From Bradyrhizobium sp. DOA9 (GTDB taxonomy: Bacteria > Pseudomonadota > Alphaproteobacteria > Rhizobiales > Xanthobacteraceae), in NCBI RefSeq assembly GCF_000617845.2, contig NZ_DF820425.1, positions 6,826,741-6,890,740 on the forward strand: a stretch of 64,000 bases of DNA. Reading direction: 5' to 3'. Below are positions 9,274 through 17,543 of the stretch, piece after piece. The stretch's first letter is position 1; each line of letters opens with the position of its first letter. A model generated the notes under the pieces. The model had not been told where the DNA came from and did not search any database. It saw nothing but the letters and a program-made list of their open reading frames with translations. The translations under genes were made by a program, and so were the position numbers.

Positions 9274-10569
9274 CTATTCGGACCCCGTTTCGAGCTTGTG
9301 CAGCCGGCCGGCCACGGCCCTCACCTTGCCCGGCGCCGCCCGCCAGATCGCGAGCGCCGACACCCCGCTCACGACCATGGCGAGCGCGAAAGCCAGCGTG
9401 TAGTCGCCGGCGCGATCATAAAGAACGCCGGTCAGCCACGGTCCGGCCGCACCGCCCGCCAGCGCAGCGAGCATGATCGTGCCGAAGATGCTGCCCTGGT
9501 GCCTGCCCTGGAAGATCTCGAACACCACCGCGCCCATGATCGAGGTGAGGCCGTAGCCGAGCGCGCCTTGCGTGAACACCATCAGATAAACCAGCCAGAG
9601 CGAAGCCTGATACTTCAGCGCGATCAGCGCGGCGAAGCAGACGACGAAACCCGCACAGCTGATCGCCCACACCCACTCCCTGCCGATGCGGTCGGAGACG
9701 TGCCCCAGCACGATCTGGCCGGGAATGCCGAGCAGGCTGACCATGCCGAGCGCCCACACTGCAACGCCGGAGCTGAAGCCGACGTCGAGCAGGAATTTGG
9801 TCTGGTGCACCTGCACCGCGTACCAGATGTACAGGCCGCAGAAATAGCCGAGCGCGATCCACCAGAACCGCGCGGTCGCGACGGCGCGCCGTAGCGTCCA
9901 CTCGGTGTTGACCCAGACCGGATCGACCACGTTCGAGACCGGCTTTGCCGCGCCCGCGGCCGGGGCGGCATCGCCGTCCGGCTGGAGGCCGATGTCCTCG
10001 GGACGCTTGTGCAGCAGCAGGTTGATCGGCGCCAGCGCGATCAGGACGAGCAGGCCCATCGCGGTGCAGGCGGTGCGCCAGCCGGTCTGCTCGATCAGGT
10101 GCTGCGCCCATGGCAGCAGCGTCACCGAGCCGATACCGACGCCGGCAAAAGCGATTCCGATGGCAAAGCCGCGCTTGCGGATGAACCAGTTCGGCAGGAA
10201 CAGCGATTGGCCGGAATAGCCGAGACAGACGCTGCCGGCGCCGACCATGACGCCGATGGTGACATAGAGGTGCCACGGCGCGCTGGTCAGCGGCGCCAGC
10301 AGCAGACCGCCGCCCATCAGCACGACCCCGAGCTCCATCACCGCGCGCGGACCGGCGCGATCCATCAGGCGGCCGATCAGCGGGCTGACCACGCCCGACA
10401 CTACGAAACCGAAGGAGAAGGCGCCGGCGGTGACGCCGCGCTCCCAGCCGAACTCGGCGATGATGGGCGGAAAGAATAGCGAAAAGGCGGTGCGCGCGTT
10501 GACGCCGATCGCCATGGTGACAAAGGTCACGGCGACGACGACCCAGCCGTAGAAGAACGGAAGCCGCAT
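9274..10569 (-). CDS. MFS transporter, monocarboxylate/oxalate-formate antiporter-like
   Basis: 431 residues with about 12 hydrophobic segments, opening directly in the membrane (FFYGWVVVAVTFVTMAIGVN). The cytoplasmic loop 2-3 signature is GRLMDRAGPRAV, repeated as GHVSDRIGREW in the second half, which is typical of the major facilitator fold. The FYGWVVV start and FPPIIAEFGWERG resemble the oxalate/formate and monocarboxylate branch (MCT-like) of alphaproteobacteria. Substrate unknown. A run of seven A residues directly abuts the start codon and only a weak AGGGAT precedes it. It lies between two c-di-GMP genes on the same strand, but the 212-bp gap with a repeat upstream argues against cotranscription with the gene before it. 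Confidence 0.88.
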   Translation of the reverse strand: MRLPFFYGWVVVAVTFVTMAIGVNARTAFSLFFPPIIAEFGWERGVTAGAFSFGFVVSGVVSPLIGRLMDRAGPRAVMELGVVLMGGGLLLAPLTSAPWHLYVTIGVMVGAGSVCLGYSGQSLFLPNWFIRKRGFAIGIAFAGVGIGSVTLLPWAQHLIEQTGWRTACTAMGLLVLIALAPINLLLHKRPEDIGLQPDGDAAPAAGAAKPVSNVVDPVWVNTEWTLRRAVATARFWWIALGYFCGLYIWYAVQVHQTKFLLDVGFSSGVAVWALGMVSLLGIPGQIVLGHVSDRIGREWVWAISCAGFVVCFAALIALKYQASLWLVYLMVFTQGALGYGLTSIMGAVVFEIFQGRHQGSIFGTIMLAALAGGAAGPWLTGVLYDRAGDYTLAFALAMVVSGVSALAIWRAAPGKVRAVAGRLHKLETGSE

Positions 10570-10640
10570 TTTTTTGTTTCATCCCTGGACGATCCTTCGG
10601 ACCATCTGGGGACGGCGGGGTCAAGCGGTTTTCTCGCGGC

Positions 10641-10774
10641 CATCCTTCGAGACGCCCGCCTTTGGCGGGCTCCTCAGGATGAGGCCGGAGTGCGCAGCGG
10701 CAGTTTCAACGGACACCGATGCCTCTTAGCCTCATCCTGAGGAGACCGCGAAGCGGTCGTCTCGAAGGACGAGG
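10641..10774. repeat. nested palindromic repeat between two minus-strand genes
   Basis: Outer arms CATCCTTCGAGACG (10641-10654) and CGTCTCGAAGGACGAGG (10758-10774) pair. Inner arms CTCCTCAGGATGAGG (10670-10684) and CTCATCCTGAGGAG (10731-10744) pair again. Each half also holds its own small hairpin (GCCCGCC/GGCGGGC and GACCGC/GCGGTC). This architecture is that of a rhizobial intergenic palindromic element. It begins directly after the CHASE-GGDEF-EAL stop and could act as its terminator. Confidence 0.8.
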
Positions 10775-10781
10775 CGCGCGC

Positions 10782-13214
10782 TCAGGCGGCGTCGAGCCGT
10801 GAGGATTTGACCGGCGCGTCGAACAGGACCCGCTCGATCGGATGCGGCCGGCCGAACAGGTAGCCCTGCGCAAAATTGACGCCGAGCGCCTTCAGCCGGT
10901 CGAACTCCTCGCGCGTCTCGACGCCTTCGGCCGTGACCGACATGTCCAGTCCGCGCGCCAGCGTCACGATCGAGGAGATAATGGCGGATGAGCGCGGCTG
11001 CTGGGTCAGGTTGCGAATGAACGACTTGTCGATCTTGATCTTGTCGAACGGGAACGCGGTCAGGTAGCTGAGCGAGGAATAGCCGGTGCCGAAATCGTCG
11101 AGCGCGAGCTCGACGCCGAGCTGCTTCAGCCTTTCCATGAAGGCGTGGTTCTCGCTGCCGCGCTCCAGCAGCACGGATTCCGTGATCTCGATCTCGAGCC
11201 GCTGCGGCGGCAGGCCGGAATCGGCGAGCGCCGCGCAGATCATGTCGAACAACTCGGCTTCCTTGAACTGGATCGGCGACAGGTTGACGGCGACCATGAG
11301 ATCGGCGGGCCAGCCGGCCGCATCCGCGCAGGCGCGCCGCAGCACGAATTCGCCGAGCGGCACGATCAGCCCGGTCTCCTCGGCAAGCGCAATGAACTGG
11401 TCCGGCGGAATCAGGCCGCGCGTCGGATGCCGCCAGCGCACCAGCGCCTCGAAGCCGCGTCGTGCGCCGCTGAGGGCATCGACGAACGGCTGGTAGTGTA
11501 CTTCCAGCTGGCAGCGGGCGATGGCGTCGCGCAGATCTCCTTCGAGGGTGTTGCGCGCCTCCAGCTCGGCCGACATCGCTTCATCATAGATCGTGAAGCA
11601 GTTGCGACCGGCCGATTTCGATCGATAGAGCGCCAGATCCGCCTTCTTCAGCAGCTGCTCCTGATCGCTGCCATGATCCGGCGCAATCGCGATGCCGACG
11701 CTGGTGCCGATCTCGACGCGGTGGCCGGGCAGCAGGAACGGCTTGCTCACGAGCTTGGCGATCCGCGCCGCCAGTTCGGTCGAGCAGGTGCGCTGGTCCT
11801 CGCCGGCCTCCTGGATGATGGCGAATTCGTCACCGCCGAGCCGCGCCAGCACGTCGTTGGCGCGCAGTGCGGATTTCAGCCGCTGCGCCACCTGGCGCAG
11901 CAGCGCGTCGCCGGCCGCGTGGCCGAGGGAATCGTTGACGTTCTTGAAGCGGTCGAGGTCGAGCATCAGGATCGTGAAGGGCCGGCCCCTCACGCTCAAC
12001 CGTCTGTTCATCTCGTCGAGCCTGGTGAGGAAGAAGGCGCGGTTCGGCAATCCAGTGAGGATGTCGGTCTGGGCAAGCTCGAGCACCCGCCGGTTCGCCA
12101 GCGACAGCCGCCGCGAATTGCGGCTGGCGAGCATCAGGTAGGTCGACAGCGACAGCGTCAGCAGCATGCCGACGACGAGGACCGCGACCGCCCGGTCGTA
12201 AGTCGTCGCCAGCGGACCGCCGGCGGTTGGAACCGCTCTCACCTGCCAGTCGGTGTCGCCGATCCTGAGGTTGCCCGACCAGTGCCGCGAGCTCGCGACG
12301 TCCCGCATCGACTGCGGCGCCGAAGCGGCGGACGCATAATCCGGCAGCATATGCTCCAGGCTGACGATCTGCGCCGTGAAGGGCGGGTAAACGTTCATGC
12401 TGACTGCGGGGCTTGCTCCGGTGGTCACCCGAATGGACTGGATCAGCATGGGCAGGTCGAAGATGCCGATCACGAAGCCGGCGAGATTTCGGCGCCGATC
12501 GGCGATCTCCTCGCGCGAGGTTCCCTTGGCGTAGACGGGAACGGCGACGAGGACGTCGGGCACCGAGCCGCCGCCCTCTTTTGGCTCGAACAGGCGCGTG
12601 CGGAGGGCCGCGACGCGGTCGTTGTCGCGCGCGCGCTCCAGCACCGCCCGACGCTCCGGAACGGTGGTGTAGTCCATGCCGTAAACCGACGAGGTCTTCG
12701 GCCGCGTCGAGTAGAACACCGGAAAATATTCGTCGCCCTGCGGCGCGGTGGCAAAGCTCTCGCCATGGAGCGACTTGATGCGATAGCCCGACAAGCCGTC
12801 CCTGATCGCGGCGGCTTCGTATTCCGCACGCTCCTTGCGGCTGACGCGCGGCAGCCAGGCAATACGCAGCATACCGGGGTGACGCTCGAACAGGCGGGCG
12901 CTGAAGGTCTCGAATTCGCTGCGGGTGACTTCTTCGTTGGTGGATTCGAACAGGGTTCGCAGCGCGAGAAGCCTCGATATGTACTCGTTCATGCCGTTCT
13001 GCATGACGATCGCCTGGGTCTCGGCCGCGTTCTCGAACTCGATTCTGTTGACGCGATCTTCCCACCGCGCCACCGCGGCAGCGCCCAGGACCGAGAACAG
13101 CAGACCGATGCCGACCGCGACGAGCGCAGGCCGGTAGAGCCCGAGCAGCGGCGCGGCGCGCCACCATCCGCCGCTGCGCCTCCGATCCTGATCATTCTGA
13201 TCGCGACCGTCCAT
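10782..13214 (-). CDS. membrane CHASE-GGDEF-EAL cyclic-di-GMP enzyme
   Basis: 810 residues. TM1 at about 28-50, an extracytoplasmic CHASE-type sensor at about 80-330 (with ISRLLALRTLFESTNEEVTR, ERHPGMLRIAWLPRV and a YGMDYTTVPERRAVLERARD stretch), TM2 at about 341-363, GGDEF with motif at 460-464, and EAL with motif at 589-591. Both active-site motifs are intact. RAND at 451-454 is a proper RxxD inhibitory site five residues before GGDEF. CHASE domains sense small extracellular ligands, often adenine-like or peptide-like (family knowledge). The divergent neighbour is a periplasmic solute-binding protein 269 bp away, which could feed this sensor. ATG start at 13214; no strong ribosome-binding site seen. 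Confidence 0.94.
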   Translation of the reverse strand: MDGRDQNDQDRRRSGGWWRAAPLLGLYRPALVAVGIGLLFSVLGAAAVARWEDRVNRIEFENAAETQAIVMQNGMNEYISRLLALRTLFESTNEEVTRSEFETFSARLFERHPGMLRIAWLPRVSRKERAEYEAAAIRDGLSGYRIKSLHGESFATAPQGDEYFPVFYSTRPKTSSVYGMDYTTVPERRAVLERARDNDRVAALRTRLFEPKEGGGSVPDVLVAVPVYAKGTSREEIADRRRNLAGFVIGIFDLPMLIQSIRVTTGASPAVSMNVYPPFTAQIVSLEHMLPDYASAASAPQSMRDVASSRHWSGNLRIGDTDWQVRAVPTAGGPLATTYDRAVAVLVVGMLLTLSLSTYLMLASRNSRRLSLANRRVLELAQTDILTGLPNRAFFLTRLDEMNRRLSVRGRPFTILMLDLDRFKNVNDSLGHAAGDALLRQVAQRLKSALRANDVLARLGGDEFAIIQEAGEDQRTCSTELAARIAKLVSKPFLLPGHRVEIGTSVGIAIAPDHGSDQEQLLKKADLALYRSKSAGRNCFTIYDEAMSAELEARNTLEGDLRDAIARCQLEVHYQPFVDALSGARRGFEALVRWRHPTRGLIPPDQFIALAEETGLIVPLGEFVLRRACADAAGWPADLMVAVNLSPIQFKEAELFDMICAALADSGLPPQRLEIEITESVLLERGSENHAFMERLKQLGVELALDDFGTGYSSLSYLTAFPFDKIKIDKSFIRNLTQQPRSSAIISSIVTLARGLDMSVTAEGVETREEFDRLKALGVNFAQGYLFGRPHPIERVLFDAPVKSSRLDAA

Positions 13215-13483
13215 CTTGAAGCCGCCGTCCCTTGTCCGCGACGAACCGAACCTCTGGTTGAGGTGCCGGCCCTGCTATCGGAACAAGACCGCGGTTAAGA
13301 ACTGCACAATTTTGGACAGCAGTCGTTCCGCAATGCGGAAACTAGTTAACGAAGTGCCCGAACGATCCCCGCATTCTGGAAATATGTTACCGGTTTTGCC
13401 CGGAATACTACGGACGTTCTGCGCCGTGCCGCTTAGCGAGCTATTCAGGCTCGTAACGCTATGTTGCGCAAGGTTTCTTCCAA

Positions 13484-14671
13484 ATGATCCGGCAAGGCCT
13501 CCCGATGCATCGATTTCGATCAGCGAGATCCGTCGTCCTGACCATCGCGCTTCTAATCGCGACCACGCTGGCGGCGAGGGGCAACGAGGCCGGCATCAGC
13601 GAGGATGCGATCCTGTTCGGCCAGGCCGCGGCGCTGGAAGGCCCCTCCTCCGCGCTGGGGCAGCGCATGCGGCAAGGCATCGTCGCCGCCTTCGCAGAGG
13701 TCAACGCCAAGGGCGGCATTCATGGCCGCAAGCTCCAGCTCATCAGCCGCGACGATGGCTACGATCCCGACCGTTCGGTGGCGCAGACCCTGCGCCTGAT
13801 CGACGACGACAAGGTGTTCGCGCTGATCGGCGCGGTGGGCACGCCGACCGCCATGGCGACGATACCGATCACCGGCTCCAGGAACGTGCCCTTCATCGGC
13901 CCGTTCACCGGCGCCGAGTTCCTGCGCGATCTCGAACTTCCGAACGTCGTCAACATCCGCGCGAGCTACAGCGCCGAGGCGGAGGCCTGGATCAAGCATC
14001 TCACCGAGGATCGCAAGCTCACCCGCATCGGCATTTTCTACCAGGACGATTCCTTCGGCCGCGACGGGCTTGTCGGCGTGAAGCGGGCGCTCGCCAGGCG
14101 CGGGCTCGAGCTCGCCGCCGAAGGCACTTTCGAGCGCAACACCCGCGCGGTCGGCCAGGCCTGGCGCATGATCAGGCGCGCCGACCCCGAAGCCATCGTC
14201 ATGGTCGGGACCTATGGACCGTGCGCGGAGTTCATCAAGCTCGTCCGCCGCAGCGGCGCTCGTCCAACCTTCGTCAACATCTCCTTCGTCGGCGCCAATG
14301 CGCTCGCCGCCGAACTCGGCCCGGAGGGCGAAGGCGTCATCGTCTCGCAGGTGGTGCCGTTTCCCTGGGACCGCTCGCTCAAGCTGGTCGCCGACTACCA
14401 GGCGGCGCAGAAGGCGTTCGACCCGACGCTGACGCCGGACTTCGTGTCGCTGGAAGGCTATCTGTCAGGGCGCCTTGCGGCCGCCGCGCTGGAAAAGGCC
14501 GGCCCCAACCCGACCCGCGCGAGCCTGCTGCGCGCCATCAACGATACCGGCCGCTTCGACATCAGCGGGAGCATCTTCACCGTCGGCACACGCATGCTCG
14601 ACGCGCCGCCGAAGGTGTTCCTGACGGTGATCCAGAAGGACGGGACGTTCAAGGCCGTGGACCGGCTTTAG
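13484..14671 (+). CDS. periplasmic substrate-binding protein, branched-chain amino acid ABC type
   Basis: 395 residues with a signal peptide (basic RFRSAR, then VVLTIALLIATTLAARG, cut near residue 33). The mature protein starts GISEDAILFGQAAALEGPSS and continues with GIVAAFAEVNAKGGIHGRKL, the Peripla_BP_6 (LivJ-like) opening. Later blocks include DDSFGRDG and the conserved C-terminal VSLEGYLSGRLAAAALEKAG. No livHMGF permease or ATPase genes are near, so this is an orphan binding protein. It is divergent from the CHASE-GGDEF-EAL gene, and a sensing rather than transport role is possible. The Met at 13505 is an alternative start. It ends only 6 bp from the stop of the convergent dehydrogenase gene. 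Confidence 0.9.
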   Translation: MIRQGLPMHRFRSARSVVLTIALLIATTLAARGNEAGISEDAILFGQAAALEGPSSALGQRMRQGIVAAFAEVNAKGGIHGRKLQLISRDDGYDPDRSVAQTLRLIDDDKVFALIGAVGTPTAMATIPITGSRNVPFIGPFTGAEFLRDLELPNVVNIRASYSAEAEAWIKHLTEDRKLTRIGIFYQDDSFGRDGLVGVKRALARRGLELAAEGTFERNTRAVGQAWRMIRRADPEAIVMVGTYGPCAEFIKLVRRSGARPTFVNISFVGANALAAELGPEGEGVIVSQVVPFPWDRSLKLVADYQAAQKAFDPTLTPDFVSLEGYLSGRLAAAALEKAGPNPTRASLLRAINDTGRFDISGSIFTVGTRMLDAPPKVFLTVIQKDGTFKAVDRL

Positions 14672-14677
14672 GGCTCT

Positions 14678-15655
14678 TCACCGCCGCCGAGTCCAGCGAT
14701 CGGCGTTGACGGCGCCTTGCGGGATTTCCCCCCTCGCGATGGCCTCGACCTGCCGCACGGTCTCCAGCGACTGGTACTCGATGGCTTGCGGCGTCAGGCC
14801 GCCGACATGCGGCGTCGCGATGACGTTCGGCAGCTTGGCAAGCTCGGGCGTCGGCATCTGGTCCGGTGCGCGGCCGACATCCATGGCGGCGCCGGCGATG
14901 CGGCCCTCACGCAGCGCGCGGGCCAGCGCGGCCTCGTCGACCAGATTGCCGCGCGAGAGATTGATGAAGACGGCATGCTTCTGCATGCGCGCCAGCGCCG
15001 CCTCCCCGATCAGGTTCTCGGTCTGCTCATTGGCGATGGCGAGGCAGACGACATAGTCCGAGGCGCCGAGGAGCTCGTCGAGCCCGACCTGCCGGATCGC
15101 GGCATCGCTGACGGTCGCAAAGGGATCGGCAACCAGCACCTCCATGCGCATCACCTTGGCGATCTCGGCGAGGTAGCGGCCGATGCTGCCGTAGCCGATG
15201 ATGCCGATCCGGCTGCCGGCGAGTTGGCGGCCCATCCGTGCTTCCGGCTTGCGGCCGGCCTGGTAATCTGCGGTCGTTCGCGACACGCCACGGGAGAGAT
15301 CGACCATGAAGCCGAGCGCGAGCTCGGCCACGGCCTGCACGAAGCCGGGCCCAGCGCGGGTCACCAGCACGCCGGCTTGCGAGGCCGCATCCACGTCGAC
15401 GTTGCGGATGTCGACGGCGCAGCGGACGAAGGCTCGCAGACGCGGCAATTGCGCGAATGTCTCGCCGCGCCCTTCCGTCATGCGGTCGGCGACGATGATG
15501 TCGGCATCCTTGGCGGCGCGCACGAGGCCGGCGGCGTCCAGAGTCTCGTCGCTCTCGTGCAGGATCACCTCGGCGGCCGCGCGCAGGCCGTTCAGGCTGC
15601 GATCGCCGTAGTAATTGCGCCGCATCTCCGGGGTGTGCGCGAGCAGGACCTTCAC
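14678..15655 (-). CDS. D-isomer-specific 2-hydroxyacid dehydrogenase
   Basis: 325 residues with the Rossmann motif GIIGYGSIGRYLAEIAKVM (about 150-168). The catalytic Arg is in NLSRGNLVDEAALARAL, an acidic residue is in the following block, and the catalytic His is in ATPHVGGLT. The family reduces 2-keto acids or oxidises D-2-hydroxyacids with NAD(P)(H). It is the third gene of an operon behind a TRAP transporter, with only 12 bp from the permease stop to its start, so the transporter probably brings in its hydroxyacid or ketoacid substrate. The exact substrate (for example glycerate, phenyllactate, 2-oxoacids) cannot be read. Confidence 0.92.
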   Translation of the reverse strand: MKVLLAHTPEMRRNYYGDRSLNGLRAAAEVILHESDETLDAAGLVRAAKDADIIVADRMTEGRGETFAQLPRLRAFVRCAVDIRNVDVDAASQAGVLVTRAGPGFVQAVAELALGFMVDLSRGVSRTTADYQAGRKPEARMGRQLAGSRIGIIGYGSIGRYLAEIAKVMRMEVLVADPFATVSDAAIRQVGLDELLGASDYVVCLAIANEQTENLIGEAALARMQKHAVFINLSRGNLVDEAALARALREGRIAGAAMDVGRAPDQMPTPELAKLPNVIATPHVGGLTPQAIEYQSLETVRQVEAIARGEIPQGAVNADRWTRRR

Positions 15656-15667
15656 GACAGGACTCCT

Positions 15668-17542
15668 TCAATAGCCGAATGCCCGCGGCAGCGCGGTCGA
15701 GAGCCATGGCACGAAGGCGATGACGAGCAGGCAGAGAAACAGCAAGCCAAGATAGCCCATGATCGGCTTCACCGTCTGCTCGATCGGCACGTTGCCGATC
15801 AGGCAGGCGCCGTAGAGGCCGAGCCCGAGCGGCGGCGCGAACAGGCCGATACCCATCGCGATGACGAGCACGACGCCGAAATGCAGGGGATCGACGCCGA
15901 GCTGCACCGCAACCGGCAGCAGCAGCGGTCCGAAGATGATCAGCGCGGCCGCGCCCTCCAGCACCGAGCCCATCACGATCAAGACGGCGATCGCCAAGAG
16001 GATGAACAGCCAGACGCCGGAGGTCTTGGAGAGGCCCAGCATGAAGTCGCCGACCGCATGCGGCACCTGCTGCAAGGTCAGCGTGAACGCCAGCGACTGC
16101 GCGGCTGCGACGATGAACAGCACCAGCCCCGCGCGCGTCGCCGCCTGCACGAAGCTGTGCGCGGCCGTTTTGAAGCCGAGCTCGCGGAACACCACGCTGC
16201 CGACGACCAGCGCATAGGCCACCGCGAAGGCCGAGATCTCCGTGGCCGTGGCAAAGCCGCTCTTGAAGCCGAAGAAGATCATGAAGATCAGGCCGAAGGA
16301 TGCGATCGCGCCGCTCCACAGCCCCGACACCGGCATCTGCGGCTCGACGTCCTCGACCTTGTCCGGCCGCTTGCCGAAGATGATGGACACCGCGATCAGG
16401 ACCAGCGCCATCAGCGCCGACGGCAGCAGCCCTGCGACGAACAGGCCGCCGATCGACAGATTGGCAACGAAGCCGAGAATGATCAGGTTGATGCAGGGCG
16501 GGATCGTCTCCGCCATCACCGCAGAGGCCGCCAGCAGCGCCACCGCGCCGCCCGGGTTCTGCTTGGAGCGGCGCGCGGCCGGGATCAGCACCGAGCCGAC
16601 CGCGGCGACGTCGGCCATCTTCGAGCCGGAGATACCGGAGAACAGCACCATCGAGGCCACCATCACGACATTGAGACCGCCGCGCATGCGGCCCACGGCG
16701 CGCTGCAACAGCTCGATCAGCCGCACCGACATGCCGTTGGCTTCCATGAGATAGCCGACGAGGATGAAGAAGGGGATCGCCAGCAGCACGAAATTGTCGA
16801 TGCCGCGTGCCATCTGCTGGGCGAAGATGACGCCGGGCAGTGCGCCCTCGACCCAGATGAAGATCAGTGCGGCCAGCGCCAGCGCAAAGCCGATCGGCAG
16901 CCCGCCGAACAGGGTGGCGAAGAAGCCGACTATCATCAGGGTGCCCGCCGACGGCACCGAGGACGGCGACAGATGATCCCAGCCGAAGTAGAGGCCCGTC
17001 ACGACGAGGATGGCAACGAATCCCCTGACGATATCGGGCAGCGGCCTCGCGCAGAGATGATCGATTGCGAACAACGTCATGAACAGCGCGCCGACGCCCA
17101 TGGGATAGAAGGTCAGTTCCAGCGGCAGGCCGGAGCCGGTGGTTTGGCCTGATGTGAGCGAGCCCAGCTTGATCGCGTTGTAGGCGACGTAGCCGGAGAT
17201 CAGCACGATCAGCAGCGCGCCGGCGGCATCGACCAGCGCGCGCAGCCGCACCGGCAGGAGATCGCGGAAGAAGGAGACGCCGACATTCTCGCCGCGCGCG
17301 AGTGCGCTCGCCGCGCCGAAGAAGGCCGAGCCGACCATCAAGCCGCGGGCGACGTCGTCGGACCATTCGACCGGCGCGTTGAAGAAGAAGCGCAGCAGCA
17401 CGGAGGCGCAGACGACCACGAGATCGGCCGCGAGCAAAGCGGCCGCGATCGCGTCGCTGACGCGAAGCAGCAAGCTGATGCTGCCGTGGCGGCCGCCCAA
17501 CAGGGGCACGGCAGCTGACATGGCCACGTCAGATTTGGTCAT
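15668..17542 (-). CDS. TRAP transporter permease, fused small and large subunits (DctQM)
   Basis: 624 residues. Residues about 20-185 have the four-helix DctQ pattern (DLVVVCASVLLRFFFNAPVE, WSDDVARGLMV, NVGVSFFRDLLP). Residues about 190-624 are the DctM large subunit with many membrane segments and typical blocks: LAIPFFILVGYLMEANGMS, FSGISGSKMADVAAVGSVLI, AETIPPCINLIILG and FAPPLGLGLYGACLIGN. Fused QM proteins are known in TRAP systems; energy comes from the sodium or proton gradient. The start overlaps the end of the binding-protein gene as TGATATG, a sign of translational coupling. ATG at 17521 is an alternative start. Confidence 0.95.
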   Translation of the reverse strand: MTKSDVAMSAAVPLLGGRHGSISLLLRVSDAIAAALLAADLVVVCASVLLRFFFNAPVEWSDDVARGLMVGSAFFGAASALARGENVGVSFFRDLLPVRLRALVDAAGALLIVLISGYVAYNAIKLGSLTSGQTTGSGLPLELTFYPMGVGALFMTLFAIDHLCARPLPDIVRGFVAILVVTGLYFGWDHLSPSSVPSAGTLMIVGFFATLFGGLPIGFALALAALIFIWVEGALPGVIFAQQMARGIDNFVLLAIPFFILVGYLMEANGMSVRLIELLQRAVGRMRGGLNVVMVASMVLFSGISGSKMADVAAVGSVLIPAARRSKQNPGGAVALLAASAVMAETIPPCINLIILGFVANLSIGGLFVAGLLPSALMALVLIAVSIIFGKRPDKVEDVEPQMPVSGLWSGAIASFGLIFMIFFGFKSGFATATEISAFAVAYALVVGSVVFRELGFKTAAHSFVQAATRAGLVLFIVAAAQSLAFTLTLQQVPHAVGDFMLGLSKTSGVWLFILLAIAVLIVMGSVLEGAAALIIFGPLLLPVAVQLGVDPLHFGVVLVIAMGIGLFAPPLGLGLYGACLIGNVPIEQTVKPIMGYLGLLFLCLLVIAFVPWLSTALPRAFGY

Positions 17543-17543
17543 A

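Noticed and set aside
11145..17152. Plus-strand frames 11145-13298 and 14717-17152
   Set aside because: Shadows of the CHASE-GGDEF-EAL gene and of the TRAP permease/dehydrogenase genes; composition is Arg/His/Gln/Asp rich with no domain.
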